Counted from the stretch's first letter, positions 29,884 through 38,063 are shown. The stretch is 38,063 nucleotides of DNA from Candidatus Saccharimonadota bacterium (GCA_017512085.1 JAFWHD010000005.1:1-38063); one strand, 5' to 3'. The notes: generated by a model from the sequence alone, not told the origin. Numbers and translations are program-made.

Positions 29884-32130
29884 TTACAGTAGATGATGAT
29901 AATAGAATAAAAGACCGGTAGCCACCGACACTACTGCCATGATTTTGATACATATATCACAACATACGCCTTTCACATCTTTCATAATGTCACCCACCAT
30001 GTCGCCAGTGATAGCGGCAAGATGCGCAGGACTGTGGCGCTCGGCTCCTTCTATCATCCCCATTTCTATCATCTTTTTGGCGTTGTCATAGGCGCCACCG
30101 GCATTGCCATTCAGGAATGCTTGACCGATTGCTATACCGGTAGCACCCATTAGTAATCCTAGCTGGGCACCAGGACCCATCAAGGATCCAACTATAATTG
30201 GCGATACAACTGAGAGTAGTGACGGCACCGTCATGTAATGCAGTGCATTTTCTGATGCTAATCGTACAGCCGCATTATAATCTGGCTTTACGGTCCCCTC
30301 AAGTACCCCAGGAATTCTTAATTGTCTTTCAGCTTCCTTGGTTAGCTTGTCGGCTGCTGCTAGTGTATTGCCACCCAGCAGTGATAAGAATTTCATTACT
30401 ACTGCCACGCCAAAAATCATGCCACAAACCAGTTTCACGAATGTATCTGGTTCGTTTAGATTGAAAGATGGCACCACAACGATGAAAGCCATAAACATTG
30501 AGATGGTTGAATAAGATGCACCACCTATGGCATTACCCTTACCGACAGCTGCCGTAGTATTACCAGCGGCATCACATTTGTCGGTTATTTCACGAACCTC
30601 TGATTCTAGTCCACAGCCTTCCGCGATGCCACCGGCATTGTCTGCTATTGGTCCAAACGCGTCTATGGATACAGTCTCAGCGACGAACGAAAGGACGCCG
30701 ACCGCTGCTATGGCGATACCATAAAATCCACAAGCTCTAAACGCAAGATAGATTGATATCCCAATCAGCAACATAGGCCAAAAGGCGGACGCCTCACCAA
30801 GGGCCAGACCTTCCGATATGACAGACGAAGGTCCGCTCTTTGCCATTTCGGCTATCCTCCGGACATACTTATGCTTCGTGTCGGTATATACACCAGTAAG
30901 TAACCCTACCGCTACCGAGCTAATAATTCCAAAGATTGCCGCAATCATTGGCGATGCCCAGCCCCATTTAAACTCGGCAATTTCCATTTTGCCAAATATT
31001 AAATAGCAACCAATGAGCCCAAGCACTACCGTCATAATTGCTGCCATGATGGTGGCTTTCGTCAGCTCCGCTTCTGGATCATCCACTTCAAGTGAATATT
31101 CCACCCGTAGCTCCTTACCGTGTTTTCCATCTCTCGTGACATTTTCTTTCAGTGCTTTTGCCACATCTTCGCCGATGACACCGCTATTCATCGCTTCTTC
31201 GGCTTCTGGAAGTGGTATCCACTTATAGTGCCTACGGTTTTTCAAAATCACATACATGATACTGATGACCGAGCTAATCAGTCCCCCCAGTGCTAGCACT
31301 ATCGGGAATGATAAAGCCCTCTCTAGTAGCCCTAATTCATAAGAGAAAGTCTGGACCGCTATTACACCAGAAGACATCAATGTTGCCACGTAGCTTTCGC
31401 CTAAATCCGTTAGATTGCCTGCCAAATCATTGACGCAATCACCAACCAAATCGGCGATGGAACACACATTCCTTGGATCATCTTCCTCAAGCCCAAATTC
31501 ACCCTTACTGACTTTATCATTACCAATATCGGCTGATTTAGTGTAAGTACCGCCGGCTACGCGGTTAAAGATAGCCACAATTGAGAATCCGAGCGAGTAG
31601 GCCGTAAGTCGTGCCCCCATAACACTATTGACGGCTGTAGGTGTCATTAATCCACTAGCAGTATTTAATGGCCCCTGCATCCAACAAATCAGTGCCAATG
31701 TTATAAAACCAAACAAACCAAATGCTATTGAAAATCCGCTAACACTACCACCTAATGTGGCGATCCGGATAGTCCGGCTCAGTGCCTTCGTGACTCGTGC
31801 TGCGTTTGTAGCGCGAACATTGCCATAAGTTCCCGCGCGCATACCGATTTCTTCCGCTATGAGCACTAATACGGCCCCAAACAGCAGACATACTCCTGCC
31901 CAAGTTTCCTGTATCATTGTATATCCAAGTGCCAGCGCTACTATTACTACCGCCAGTACTTTATATACTTCACGCAAGAATGTCTTGGAGCCGGATCTTA
32001 TGACCGCTGCACGTTCCACCATTTCCGGTGTGCCTTCATCGTGTCTTTTTAAATTGAAAAAATTGTACGCAATAATGGCAAAAGTCGCCAGACATACTAT
32101 GTAACCAAACTTACTTACTGTAAAAATCAT
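29884..32130 (-). CDS. hppA: Membrane-bound ion-pumping pyrophosphatase, K+-dependent type
   Basis: The roughly 748-aa protein has about 16 hydrophobic segments and couples pyrophosphate hydrolysis to H+ or Na+ export. Signatures: GGTYTKSADIGND, EEDDPRNVCSIADLVGDCVNDLAG (Asp cluster), DAFGPIADNAGGIAE, AGNTTAAVGKGNAIGGA, GGAYDNAKKMIE and GDMVGDIMKD. Alanine in the GNTTAA position is typical of K+-dependent enzymes (Lys in K+-independent ones). The ion is undetermined. The start is set at 32130 because AGGAGG is six bases before that ATG; 32133 or 32148 are alternatives. It has a TGGTATAAT promoter (32197-32205) and is divergent from znuA. In a fermenting, reduced cell this may build the membrane potential from biosynthetic PPi. 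Confidence 0.93.
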   Translation of the reverse strand: MIFTVSKFGYIVCLATFAIIAYNFFNLKRHDEGTPEMVERAAVIRSGSKTFLREVYKVLAVVIVALALGYTMIQETWAGVCLLFGAVLVLIAEEIGMRAGTYGNVRATNAARVTKALSRTIRIATLGGSVSGFSIAFGLFGFITLALICWMQGPLNTASGLMTPTAVNSVMGARLTAYSLGFSIVAIFNRVAGGTYTKSADIGNDKVSKGEFGLEEDDPRNVCSIADLVGDCVNDLAGNLTDLGESYVATLMSSGVIAVQTFSYELGLLERALSFPIVLALGGLISSVISIMYVILKNRRHYKWIPLPEAEEAMNSGVIGEDVAKALKENVTRDGKHGKELRVEYSLEVDDPEAELTKATIMAAIMTVVLGLIGCYLIFGKMEIAEFKWGWASPMIAAIFGIISSVAVGLLTGVYTDTKHKYVRRIAEMAKSGPSSVISEGLALGEASAFWPMLLIGISIYLAFRACGFYGIAIAAVGVLSFVAETVSIDAFGPIADNAGGIAEGCGLESEVREITDKCDAAGNTTAAVGKGNAIGGASYSTISMFMAFIVVVPSFNLNEPDTFVKLVCGMIFGVAVVMKFLSLLGGNTLAAADKLTKEAERQLRIPGVLEGTVKPDYNAAVRLASENALHYMTVPSLLSVVSPIIVGSLMGPGAQLGLLMGATGIAIGQAFLNGNAGGAYDNAKKMIEMGMIEGAERHSPAHLAAITGDMVGDIMKDVKGVCCDICIKIMAVVSVATGLLFYYHHLL

Positions 32131-32196
32131 CATAGCCCTCCTTTTCAATGTACTAGACGATTGCTCCCTCCTCCGAAAGCCCTAATCTACGCTATT

Positions 32197-32205
32197 ATTA
32201 TACCA
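32197..32205 (-). promoter_or_regulatory. Extended -10 promoter of hppA
   Basis: TGGTATAAT on the minus strand, about 66 bases before the ATG. The leader ends with AAGGAGGG. Confidence 0.65.
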
Positions 32206-32295
32206 GATTTTCCAGAAAAATCAAAGCACGAGTGTTTTGCTTTTGTATAAATCAGCCCCGACTAACTAGAAGCATTTTTCAACTCACCTATCTTG

Positions 32296-32304
32296 TGGTA
32301 TTAT
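32296..32304 (+). promoter_or_regulatory. Extended -10 promoter of the znuACB operon
   Basis: TGGTATTAT, 13 bases before the znuA ATG, gives a leader of only about six bases. No obvious Zur-type palindrome is seen over it. Confidence 0.5.
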
Positions 32305-32317
32305 ATATACAATTATT

Positions 32318-33313
32318 ATGAATAGAACCATCAAAATTTGCCTCTCGGCATTCATTCTTCTCGCAATAGTAATGGTGGCGGTTTGGTTTGGCATTAATAA
32401 AAATAGTTTCCATCATAAACTCAGTATCGTCACAACGAATTTCCCCGCCTATGATTTTACTCGCATTGTTACTCGTGATATTGATGGCGTATCGGTAGAG
32501 ATGCTTTTACCGCCAGGAGTTGATTTGCACACTTACGAGCCCACGCCGAGTGATATTAGAAAAATCGCCGACTCAAATCTTTTCATCTATGGCGGCGGCG
32601 AGAGTGATAAATGGGCGAACGAGATTATCGCGACTACTAATGTGAAATCGCTTAGTATGCTATCGGCTGTTTCTCCAGTCTTAGAAGAAACTCCTCCAGG
32701 TAGCGAAGCATCCCACCATGATAATCATGAGCCTAGCGAGAGCCATGAGGACCACGCATCGGACTCTATAGGCGACGACGAGCATGAATACGACGAACAT
32801 GTCTGGACTAGTTTCACTAATGCTACAAAGATTGTTTCGGCAATTTTGGACGCGCTTGCTAGTGAAAATCCAGAGTATAGAGAAAGACTAAAACATAATG
32901 CAGAGGAATTTCAAACTCGTGCGAACGCGCTAAAAGAAAAATATCAAAATATGATTGCGTCTGCGAAACGAAAAACCATTGTCTTTGGCAACAAATTCCC
33001 TCTCCGCTATTTCGCCGATGAAATGGGCCTTAGCTATTACGCGGCCTTCCCTGGCTGTGCCGAGGAGACCGAAGCCAGCCCTCAGACCATCGCTCACCTC
33101 ATTGATACGGTAAAATCACAAAGCATCCCAATTGTCTTTAAAATAGAGTTAAGCTCAGGCAATATCGCTGAGACTATCGCGAAAGAAACTGGTGCGAAAG
33201 TCTTAGAGTTTAATACCATTCATAATGTCTCACCAGAGAATTTTGACCGTGGCGCAAGTTTTCTGGATATTATGGAAAATAATTACTTACTTCTAGAGGA
33301 GGCATTAAACTAA
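32318..33313 (+). CDS. znuA: Metal (Zn/Mn) ABC transporter substrate-binding protein
   Basis: This 331-aa cluster A-I binding protein has an N-terminal membrane anchor or signal (about 9-25) without a lipobox Cys. It then shows TTNFPAYDFTRIV, MLLPPGVDLHTYEPTPSDIRKI (ligand His), a His/Asp/Glu-rich loop (SHHDNHEPSESHEDHA) typical of zinc chaperoning, DEHVWTS (ligand His), FGNKFPLRYFADEMGL and a late acidic ligand region around SSGNIAETIAKETGAKVLEF. The His-rich loop favours zinc over manganese. It overlaps znuC by TAATG. Confidence 0.9.
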   Translation: MNRTIKICLSAFILLAIVMVAVWFGINKNSFHHKLSIVTTNFPAYDFTRIVTRDIDGVSVEMLLPPGVDLHTYEPTPSDIRKIADSNLFIYGGGESDKWANEIIATTNVKSLSMLSAVSPVLEETPPGSEASHHDNHEPSESHEDHASDSIGDDEHEYDEHVWTSFTNATKIVSAILDALASENPEYRERLKHNAEEFQTRANALKEKYQNMIASAKRKTIVFGNKFPLRYFADEMGLSYYAAFPGCAEETEASPQTIAHLIDTVKSQSIPIVFKIELSSGNIAETIAKETGAKVLEFNTIHNVSPENFDRGASFLDIMENNYLLLEEALN

Positions 33314-33975
33314 TGCAAATCATTGAGGCAAAAAATCTTCAAATTGGCTATAATAAGGACATCATCCATAGTCACCTAGATTTTACTGTCAGTGATCATG
33401 ATTTTATTTGTGTGGTTGGCTCCAACGGTAGTGGCAAGACGACGCTCATCCTCACCATCCTCGGCCTCATTCCTAAAATATCAGGCGAGCTAAAAGTAAA
33501 ACTAGAAAAGACCGAAATAGGCTATATGCCACAGACTAGTAAACTCGCCGAGGATTTTCCCGCGACAGTTTACGAAATCGTTGAATCTGGCACTTTGACC
33601 AATCACCGCGGTAAAGCCGACATAGAAGAAGTTATTAGGCAGTTTAATCTCACGAAATATCAAAACACCAAATTTTCCCAACTTTCTGGCGGCCAAAAAC
33701 AACGCACGCTTCTCGCTCGCGCCGTAGTGGCTACTAGCCGTCTTCTCATTTTGGATGAACCATACAATAATCTAGACAGCACTTCGCGGGAAAAACTATA
33801 CCTAGACCTTCGTAAGCTAAATGAAAAAGGTATTGCTATCATCATGATTACTCACGATCTTGACCATTCCAGCCTCGTTGGAGATAAGACTTTGGCGCTT
33901 CTAGGAGACGATTATTTCTTTGGTCCGACCAGTCAGTATATCAAAAAAGTCCACCGGGAGAATCACCATGTTTGA
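33313..33975 (+). CDS. znuC: Metal ABC transporter ATP-binding protein
   Basis: This 220-aa ABC ATPase energises uptake through the adjacent permease. Walker A is GSNGSGKTT (about 36-44), the Q loop is around YMPQTSKLAEDFP, the signature is LSGGQKQR, Walker B is RLLILDEPYNNLD, and the switch histidine is in MITHDLDH. The start codon overlaps the znuA stop, with GAGGAGG just upstream. The end overlaps znuB by eight bases. Confidence 0.93.
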   Translation: MQIIEAKNLQIGYNKDIIHSHLDFTVSDHDFICVVGSNGSGKTTLILTILGLIPKISGELKVKLEKTEIGYMPQTSKLAEDFPATVYEIVESGTLTNHRGKADIEEVIRQFNLTKYQNTKFSQLSGGQKQRTLLARAVVATSRLLILDEPYNNLDSTSREKLYLDLRKLNEKGIAIIMITHDLDHSSLVGDKTLALLGDDYFFGPTSQYIKKVHRENHHV

Positions 33976-34750
33976 GTATGCTTTTATGTGGAAGGCCCTC
34001 ATTGCAGGACTCGCGATTGCCATCTCGGCGGCTCTTCTCGGCACTAGCCTCGTGCTCAGGCGCAATTCCATGATTGGTGACGGTCTGTCGCACGTTAGTT
34101 TCGGTGCCATGGCGGTTGCGGTCGCTCTGGGAATTGCTCCGCTCTGGTTCGCGATTCCAGTCTCCGTGGTGGCTTCAATATTTCTTCTCAGTCTCAACGA
34201 GCGACATCGGGTAAACGGTGACAGCGCCATTGCGATGCTTTCCGCCGTAGCGTTAGCGATCGGTGTGGTAGCTGTTTCCCTTTCTGGCACTAATATTGAC
34301 ATAAATGGCTATATGTTTGGTAGTATTCTAGCTATCTCTAATGAAAACCTAATTCTAAGTTTACTCCTCCTGACTATAGTTGTCATTTTCTTCGCTAAAT
34401 TTCGCAAACAAATCTTCGTCCTCACCATTGACGAGACTTTTGCTCGCGCAATCGGCATTAGGACGAAGGCTTTTAACGTGTTTTTTGCCATTCTCTCCTC
34501 GGTTGTCATCGTGCTAGGTATGAAATTATTGGGTGTCCTATTAGTTTCCAGCCTCATCGTCTTCCCTAATATTTCGGCAAAGTATTTAGCAAAAAGTTTT
34601 AAGGGGCTCACTATTTGGTCTATTGTTATTGCCGCCCTTTCATTTTTCATTGGTTTGATTTTTTCCTACCTTCTAAATCTTCCCACTGGTGCCAGTGTTG
34701 TTCTTGCCAGTGCGCTTATCTTTGTCTTAGCCAAATTTATTTCGCTCTAA
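33968..34750 (+). CDS. znuB: Metal ABC transporter permease
   Basis: The 260-aa membrane protein has about eight hydrophobic helices of the ABC-3 family. It includes the typical N-terminal LLGTSLVLRRNSMIGDGLSHVSFGAMAVAVALG, then DGDSAIAMLSAVALAIGV-like and LGMKLLGVLLVSSLIVFPNISAKYLAKSF segments. The ATG at 33968 is chosen because the product then begins with the first helix (MFEYAFMWKALIAGL). It completes a znuA-znuC-znuB operon in which all junctions overlap. Confidence 0.92.
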   Translation: MFEYAFMWKALIAGLAIAISAALLGTSLVLRRNSMIGDGLSHVSFGAMAVAVALGIAPLWFAIPVSVVASIFLLSLNERHRVNGDSAIAMLSAVALAIGVVAVSLSGTNIDINGYMFGSILAISNENLILSLLLLTIVVIFFAKFRKQIFVLTIDETFARAIGIRTKAFNVFFAILSSVVIVLGMKLLGVLLVSSLIVFPNISAKYLAKSFKGLTIWSIVIAALSFFIGLIFSYLLNLPTGASVVLASALIFVLAKFISL

Positions 34751-34797
34751 ATACGCCTATATATTATATAATATATATAATATAACTAGGAGATAAT

Positions 34798-35343
34798 ATG
34801 GCCACGATTTATGATTTCACCGTAAAAACGCGAGAAGGAAAAGATTTACCACTTAGCGATTTAAAAGGTAAAGTGTTGCTGATTGTGAATACCGCTACGG
34901 GTTGTGGTTTTACCCCGCAGTATGAAGGTCTGGAAAAACTTTACGAAACCTACCATGACCAGGGTTTTGAGATTTTGGATTTCCCATGTAATCAATTCGG
35001 TAGCCAAGCTCCGGGCACGATTGAGGAGATTCATAATTTTTGTCAACTAAAATACGACACGCAATTTGACCAATTAGAGAAAATTGAGGTTAATGGCGAT
35101 CAGGCCGATCCACTTTATGTTTTTCTCAAGACTGAGCAACCAGATGATCCGAAGCCCACTGGCATGAAAAACCGCGTCGCCATGACCGCTATTTCCAAAA
35201 TGCCAGGTGTTAGCAAAGAAAAAGGCTTCATCAAATGGAACTTTACCAAATTCCTCGTTGACCGTGACGGCAACATCGTTCATCGCTTCGGCCCCACCGA
35301 CCAGCCCGAGTTAATCGAAGCGGAAGTAAAGAAGCTAATCTAG
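34798..35343 (+). CDS. Glutathione-peroxidase-family thiol peroxidase
   Basis: This 181-aa enzyme reduces peroxides. The peroxidatic residue is Cys36 in NTATGCGFTPQY, with the family glutamine in FPCNQFG (Q66) and Trp/Asn in IKWNFTKFLV (W147, N148). A second cysteine in NFCQLKY (C82) matches the resolving Cys of thioredoxin-dependent members, so the reductant is more likely thioredoxin than glutathione. It is Cys-type, with no in-frame TGA for selenocysteine. AGGAG precedes the ATG. Confidence 0.92.
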   Translation: MATIYDFTVKTREGKDLPLSDLKGKVLLIVNTATGCGFTPQYEGLEKLYETYHDQGFEILDFPCNQFGSQAPGTIEEIHNFCQLKYDTQFDQLEKIEVNGDQADPLYVFLKTEQPDDPKPTGMKNRVAMTAISKMPGVSKEKGFIKWNFTKFLVDRDGNIVHRFGPTDQPELIEAEVKKLI

Positions 35344-35383
35344 ACACTATAACCCATACAGACAGCTCCCCATTCGTGTTTCC

Positions 35384-35412
35384 TTGACTAATTATAATAT
35401 ATATGATATAAT
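35384..35412 (+). promoter_or_regulatory. Promoter with both -35 and extended -10
   Basis: TTGACT (35384-35389), a 17-base spacer and TGATATAAT. This is one of the few promoters here with a near-consensus -35. It drives the small membrane protein gene at 35447, which has AGGAGGTG upstream. Confidence 0.7.
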
Positions 35413-35446
35413 AGTAATATAGATATTATTAGGAGGTGGCTCACTC

Positions 35447-36184
35447 ATGAGTCAGATCAAAAATGAATTAGGTATCTGGGGATGGCTAGGGGTAATCATA
35501 CTCTCGTGTTTTTTGCTGTTCAAATGGCTACCAGATTTATTATGGCGGGCGGCGATACCTGAGATAGGTGTGAATGAGCACATTTTTGAGACAAAGCCTA
35601 CATGGACTATGGATGGGCTTGTGGTTACGAGTACGAGCTTGCCAAAGGTCTATATCCGAGTTAGCCCAAAGACCGCTACGGAGTACAGGGCAAATTTGAC
35701 CGTAACCGTAAATGGCGAAAAGGTGGAGAATAATTGCTCGGGTGACGAGAATTTTTGTCACAAAATGGCAAAGGTAGAAAATGGCGGTGAATACGAGATT
35801 GTCGCCAAAAACTCTACCGGCGAGAGCCGAACAAAGGTAAAAGTAATCGTAAAGCCAAAGACGGATACATCCAGCAATGCAGAGAGTGGATCTAGTGGCG
35901 ACACTAAGAATACTAATGATTCTGGTAGTCAAAACAGTAACTCGCCATCCACTAATAATACTCAGTCTCCTAGTGTTCCCCATTCCCCATCCGCTAGTTC
36001 TTGTGTCCACTATGAATCTGGTCGTTGCTGGGATGATTTGGAGTTAGACGCCTACGCGAAAGGCCTCTACGATCAGCAATTTGGCGATTATGGTGAAAGT
36101 GTATATTACGACGACGACTGCGACCAGACCTGCCAAGACATCCTAGATGATGCCTATGATGAAGGTTGGTATGATAATTATTAA
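35447..36184 (+). CDS. Unrecognised membrane-anchored extracellular protein
   Basis: The 245-aa protein has one N-terminal membrane helix (about 10-33, WGWLGVIILSCFLLFKWLPDLLW). A beta-rich domain with two cysteines (NNCSGDENFCHKMAKV) follows, then a Ser/Asn/Thr/Gly linker (about 145-185), and a very acidic C-terminus with Cys pairs (SCVHYESGRCWDD and DDDCDQTCQDI). Two related AYxxGxYD segments (AYAKGLYDQQFGDYG and AYDEGWYDNY) look like short repeats. The acidic tail could bind divalent cations. No family is recognised. It has its own strong promoter. Confidence 0.7.
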   Translation: MSQIKNELGIWGWLGVIILSCFLLFKWLPDLLWRAAIPEIGVNEHIFETKPTWTMDGLVVTSTSLPKVYIRVSPKTATEYRANLTVTVNGEKVENNCSGDENFCHKMAKVENGGEYEIVAKNSTGESRTKVKVIVKPKTDTSSNAESGSSGDTKNTNDSGSQNSNSPSTNNTQSPSVPHSPSASSCVHYESGRCWDDLELDAYAKGLYDQQFGDYGESVYYDDDCDQTCQDILDDAYDEGWYDNY

Positions 36185-36186
36185 TT

Positions 36187-36195
36187 TGTTATAAT
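36187..36195 (+). promoter_or_regulatory. Extended -10 promoter of the DUF2130 gene
   Basis: TGTTATAAT starts in the 3' end region of the preceding gene and lies 17 bases before the ATG, with AAAGGAG between. Confidence 0.6.
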
Positions 36196-36212
36196 AAGAA
36201 AAAGGAGCAATC

Positions 36213-37532
36213 ATGCACGAAATCAAATGTCCTCATTGCGGTAAAGTATTCCAAATTGACGAGGCTAGTTATGCCGACATCCAGCGGCAAGTCCACGATG
36301 CGGAGTTTCATAAGGAGTTAGAGTCAAAACTAAAAGACGAGCGAGACAAATTTGAAAAAGACCTCGAAATCACGCGTCGCGATGTGGCCACAAAAATGCA
36401 AAACGAGGTAAGCGTGCGTGACCAGCAAATCCAAGAATTAAAAAGTAAACTAGAAAACACGGAAACAGAAAAAATACTAGCAGCGCGAACCGAGGCTGAG
36501 AAATATACCGACGAAATCGCGAAGAAAGACCAGGAAATCCTACGACTAGAAAACGCAGTAAAGAGCTCCGCTACGGAAAAACAGCTCGCCGTCTCACAGG
36601 CGCTTGCCTCTGCCGATAAGGAGCGTAATTCTATGGAACGTGAGCTGGATCAGTTAAAAAATGATCTGAAGTCCAAAGACACCGAGGTAAAGATTCGTGA
36701 GCAGTCTATGCGAGATAAATATGAAAGCGCTCTCCAGCTCAAAAATGAAGAAATTGAGCGCCTGAAGGAATTAAAATCAAAACTTTCTACAAAGATGGTT
36801 GGCGAGACTCTGGAGCAACATTGCGAGACTGAGTTTAATAAACTCCGCGCCACTGGCTTCCAACATGCGTATTTTGAAAAGGATAATGAAGTCTCTAAGT
36901 CTGGTAGTAAGGGTGATTATATTTTCCGCGAAAAGGACGAAAACGGTACCGAAATAGTCTCAATCATGTTTGAAATGAAAAATGAAAACGAGACCACGGC
37001 CACGAAGCATAAAAACGAGGATTTCTTAAAGGAGCTAGACAAAGATCGTAACGAGAAAAAGTGTGAATATGCCGTGCTTGTTTCCCTACTTGAGGCGGAT
37101 AATGAATATTATAATTCCGGTATCGTTGATATGTCGCACCGCTACCCAAAGATGTATGTCATTCGTCCGCAGTTTTTCATACCTATGATTACTCTGCTTC
37201 GTAATGCCGCTATGAATTCACTGAAATACAAACAGGAGCTCGCCATCGTCAAGAACCAAAACATTGACATTTCACATTTTGAGGAAAATATTGAAGCGTT
37301 CAAAGAAGGCTTCGCGCGTAACTACGAGCTAGCCAGTCGCAAGTTTAAGACCGCGATTGAAGAAATTGACAAAACCATTGATCATTTGAATAAGACCAAG
37401 GAGAATCTCCTTCGTTCCGAAGATAATCTTCGCCTCGCTAATAATAAGGCCAGCGACCTCACGATTAAACGCCTCACCCGCGGCAACCCCACCATGCAGG
37501 AAAAGTTTAACGAACTTAATCAAGAGAATTAG
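36213..37532 (+). CDS. DUF2130 family protein, coiled coil plus nuclease-like domain
   Basis: The 439-aa protein starts with a single CPHCGK zinc-ribbon-like motif and a long coiled coil (about 25-195). A conserved globular domain then carries [40 protein letters not shown] and [11 protein letters not shown]. The D...ExK arrangement in the last two is that of PD-(D/E)xK nucleases. A second coiled coil (about 360-435) ends the protein, a layout similar to RmuC-type proteins. The biochemical role is not established; DNA binding or cleavage is an inference. Confidence 0.85.
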   Translation: MHEIKCPHCGKVFQIDEASYADIQRQVHDAEFHKELESKLKDERDKFEKDLEITRRDVATKMQNEVSVRDQQIQELKSKLENTETEKILAARTEAEKYTDEIAKKDQEILRLENAVKSSATEKQLAVSQALASADKERNSMERELDQLKNDLKSKDTEVKIREQSMRDKYESALQLKNEEIERLKELKSKLSTKMVGETLEQHCETEFNKLRATGFQHAYFEKDNEVSKSGSKGDYIFREKDENGTEIVSIMFEMKNENETTATKHKNEDFLKELDKDRNEKKCEYAVLVSLLEADNEYYNSGIVDMSHRYPKMYVIRPQFFIPMITLLRNAAMNSLKYKQELAIVKNQNIDISHFEENIEAFKEGFARNYELASRKFKTAIEEIDKTIDHLNKTKENLLRSEDNLRLANNKASDLTIKRLTRGNPTMQEKFNELNQEN

Positions 37533-37551
37533 CCGACATTCCGCGTGTAAC

Positions 37552-37572
37552 AAAAAAATCCCGAAGGGATTT
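37552..37572 (-). terminator. Terminator of the tRNA-Leu gene
   Basis: AAATCCC (37556-37562) pairs with GGGATTT (37566-37572) around a GAA loop (minus strand TTC), then a T run on the minus strand. It begins four bases beyond the encoded CCA. Confidence 0.85.
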
Positions 37573-37575
37573 GTT

Positions 37576-37666
37576 TGGTGCACGCGACTGGACTTGAACC
37601 AGCACAGCCGTTAGTGTGGCCACTACCACCTCAAGGTAGCGTGTCTACCAATTCCACCACGCGTGC
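37576..37666 (-). tRNA. tRNA-Leu (anticodon GAG)
   Basis: The acceptor stem GCACGCG/CGCGTGC, D-arm GGTGGAATTGGTAGACACGC, anticodon stem CTACC/GGTAG with loop TTGAGGT (anticodon GAG), and T-arm CTGGTTCAAGTCCAG fit a class II tRNA. The long variable arm is typical of leucine. Discriminator A and CCA are encoded (37576-37579). It decodes CUC/CUU. It is transcribed from a TGTTATAAT box (37675-37683). Confidence 0.95.
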
Positions 37667-37674
37667 GTATCTTT

Positions 37675-37683
37675 ATTATAACA
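37675..37683 (-). promoter_or_regulatory. Extended -10 promoter of tRNA-Leu
   Basis: TGTTATAAT on the minus strand ends eight bases before the mature 5' end of the tRNA. Confidence 0.6.
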
Positions 37684-37772
37684 TATATCACGAAAATAGT
37701 GAAGATTTCAATTCCCCATCGGCATATTTTTATAAAAAATAGTATTTTTCCCCCCACAATCATCATTTTATG

Positions 37773-37781
37773 TGTTATACT
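37773..37781 (+). promoter_or_regulatory. Extended -10 promoter of FISUMP copy 3
   Basis: TGTTATACT is placed so that the start site (about 37788) coincides with the first base of the leader helix, as in copy 2. Confidence 0.65.
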
Positions 37782-37787
37782 TATATT

Positions 37788-37990
37788 GCAACAGCTTTAT
37801 ATTTTATATAATACTAAGTATTTTATACATTGTTTAGTTTAATGAGAAAAATGGCACCAAGAGGAAAGCCTAAATTCTTATTAAGCTAAACTTAGTATGA
37901 ATTATAAAGCTGTTGCACCCTCGTGGTGCCATTTTTGTAGATATATGTGGCTCGCGAGGAAAAGTCAACATAATACGAAAGGACCTCGCG
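37788..37990 (+). ncRNA. Structured 5' leader RNA of FISUMP copy 3
   Basis: Helix A is 37788-37800 with 37904-37916 (13 bp). Helix C is 37811-37817 with 37892-37898 (7 bp). Helix D is 37832-37843 with 37880-37891 (12 bp, one G-T). Apical-loop bases 37847-37864 can pair with 37919-37936 (17 of 18). The CGCGAGG/CCTCGCG hairpin (37953-37959, 37984-37990) again frames the Shine-Dalgarno and abuts the ATG. Helices A, C and D have different sequences from copy 2 but pair equally well, while the 3' segment GCACCCTCGTGGTGCCATTT is identical. Confidence 0.75.
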
Positions 37991-38063
37991 ATGAGTGGAA
38001 GAAAAATTAAACAAGCAAGTCTGGGAGCTACTATATATAATATATATAGTAAAATATCACACC
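37991..38063 (+). CDS. FISUMP-family surface protein, first codons (copy 3, truncated by window end)
   Basis: Only 24 codons are visible. They start MSGRKIKQASLGATIYNIYS, nearly identical to copy 2 (MSERRIKQASLGATIYNIYS) in protein and DNA, and continue past the window. Identity of leader architecture, ribosome site and N-terminus makes this a third paralogue; whether it carries the FISUMP domain and variable region cannot be seen. Confidence 0.8.
   Translation, partial: MSGRKIKQASLGATIYNIYSKISH

Noticed and set aside
34751-34797. AT-rich palindrome before the peroxidase gene as an operator
   Set aside because: The TATATTATATAATATATA stretch is simple AT sequence likely to include the promoter, and no specific regulator site can be supported.

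Overview
The window looks like a chromosomal segment from a Patescibacteria (CPR) bacterium, most likely Saccharibacteria-like. Supporting signs are compact synteny with ATGA/TAATG gene overlaps, single-copy housekeeping genes with shortened tRNA synthetases (AlaRS 659 aa, ProRS 407 aa), a baseplate-J-like CPR-type membrane protein, a RuvX-MltG fusion, and TGA used as an ordinary stop. The lineage is inferred from gene content; no rRNA is present.

Layout. (1) 1-1631: the 3' end of a large secreted FISUMP-domain protein, then about 520 bp with a hairpin element, one possible micro-ORF and the uvrB terminator. (2) 1632-8273: uvrB (-), greA, lysS, a PyrF-like gene (+), proS (-). (3) 8287-11838 (-): frr, uppS, RseP-type M50 protease, CPBP protease; then rpmE type B (+). 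(4) 12546-17047 (-): envelope operon of baseplate-J-like protein, RuvX-MltG fusion and LysM-CHAP hydrolase. (5) 17127-21238 (+): histidine kinase, response regulator, rluB, FtsA/PilM-like ATPase. (6) alaS (-). (7) 23557-25607: a second, complete FISUMP surface protein behind a long structured leader. (8) rpsB-tsf (+). (9) Two secreted wall/membrane-anchored proteins and a membrane pyrophosphatase (-). (10) znuA-znuC-znuB, a glutathione-peroxidase-like gene, a small membrane protein and a DUF2130 protein (+). (11) tRNA-Leu(GAG) (-). (12) 37773-end: promoter, leader and first codons of a third FISUMP paralogue.

The most interesting system is the dispersed FISUMP surface-protein family. Over their last 65 codons the two visible C-termini differ at 19 nucleotides in 15 codons, with no silent change, and 13 of the 15 codons are NNC in both copies. 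Just upstream, silent changes are abundant. This is the signature of a diversity-generating retroelement (DGR) variable region copied from an adenine-rich template; no reverse transcriptase or template repeat lies in this window. Both visible leaders start at a TGN-extended -10 promoter and share a nested hairpin whose helices covary between copies. Its apical loop is complementary to the sequence just 3' of the hairpin, which ends in a U run, so two alternative folds are possible. A second hairpin places the Shine-Dalgarno in its loop beside the AUG. The model is a family of hypervariable surface ligand-binders under one common RNA switch.

Other noteworthy items are a two-copy family of covarying hairpin elements, three further long intergenic palindromes, an in-frame palindromic insertion in uvrB, and a set of TGNTATAAT promoters that sit 6-8 nt from start codons and so imply leaderless mRNAs.
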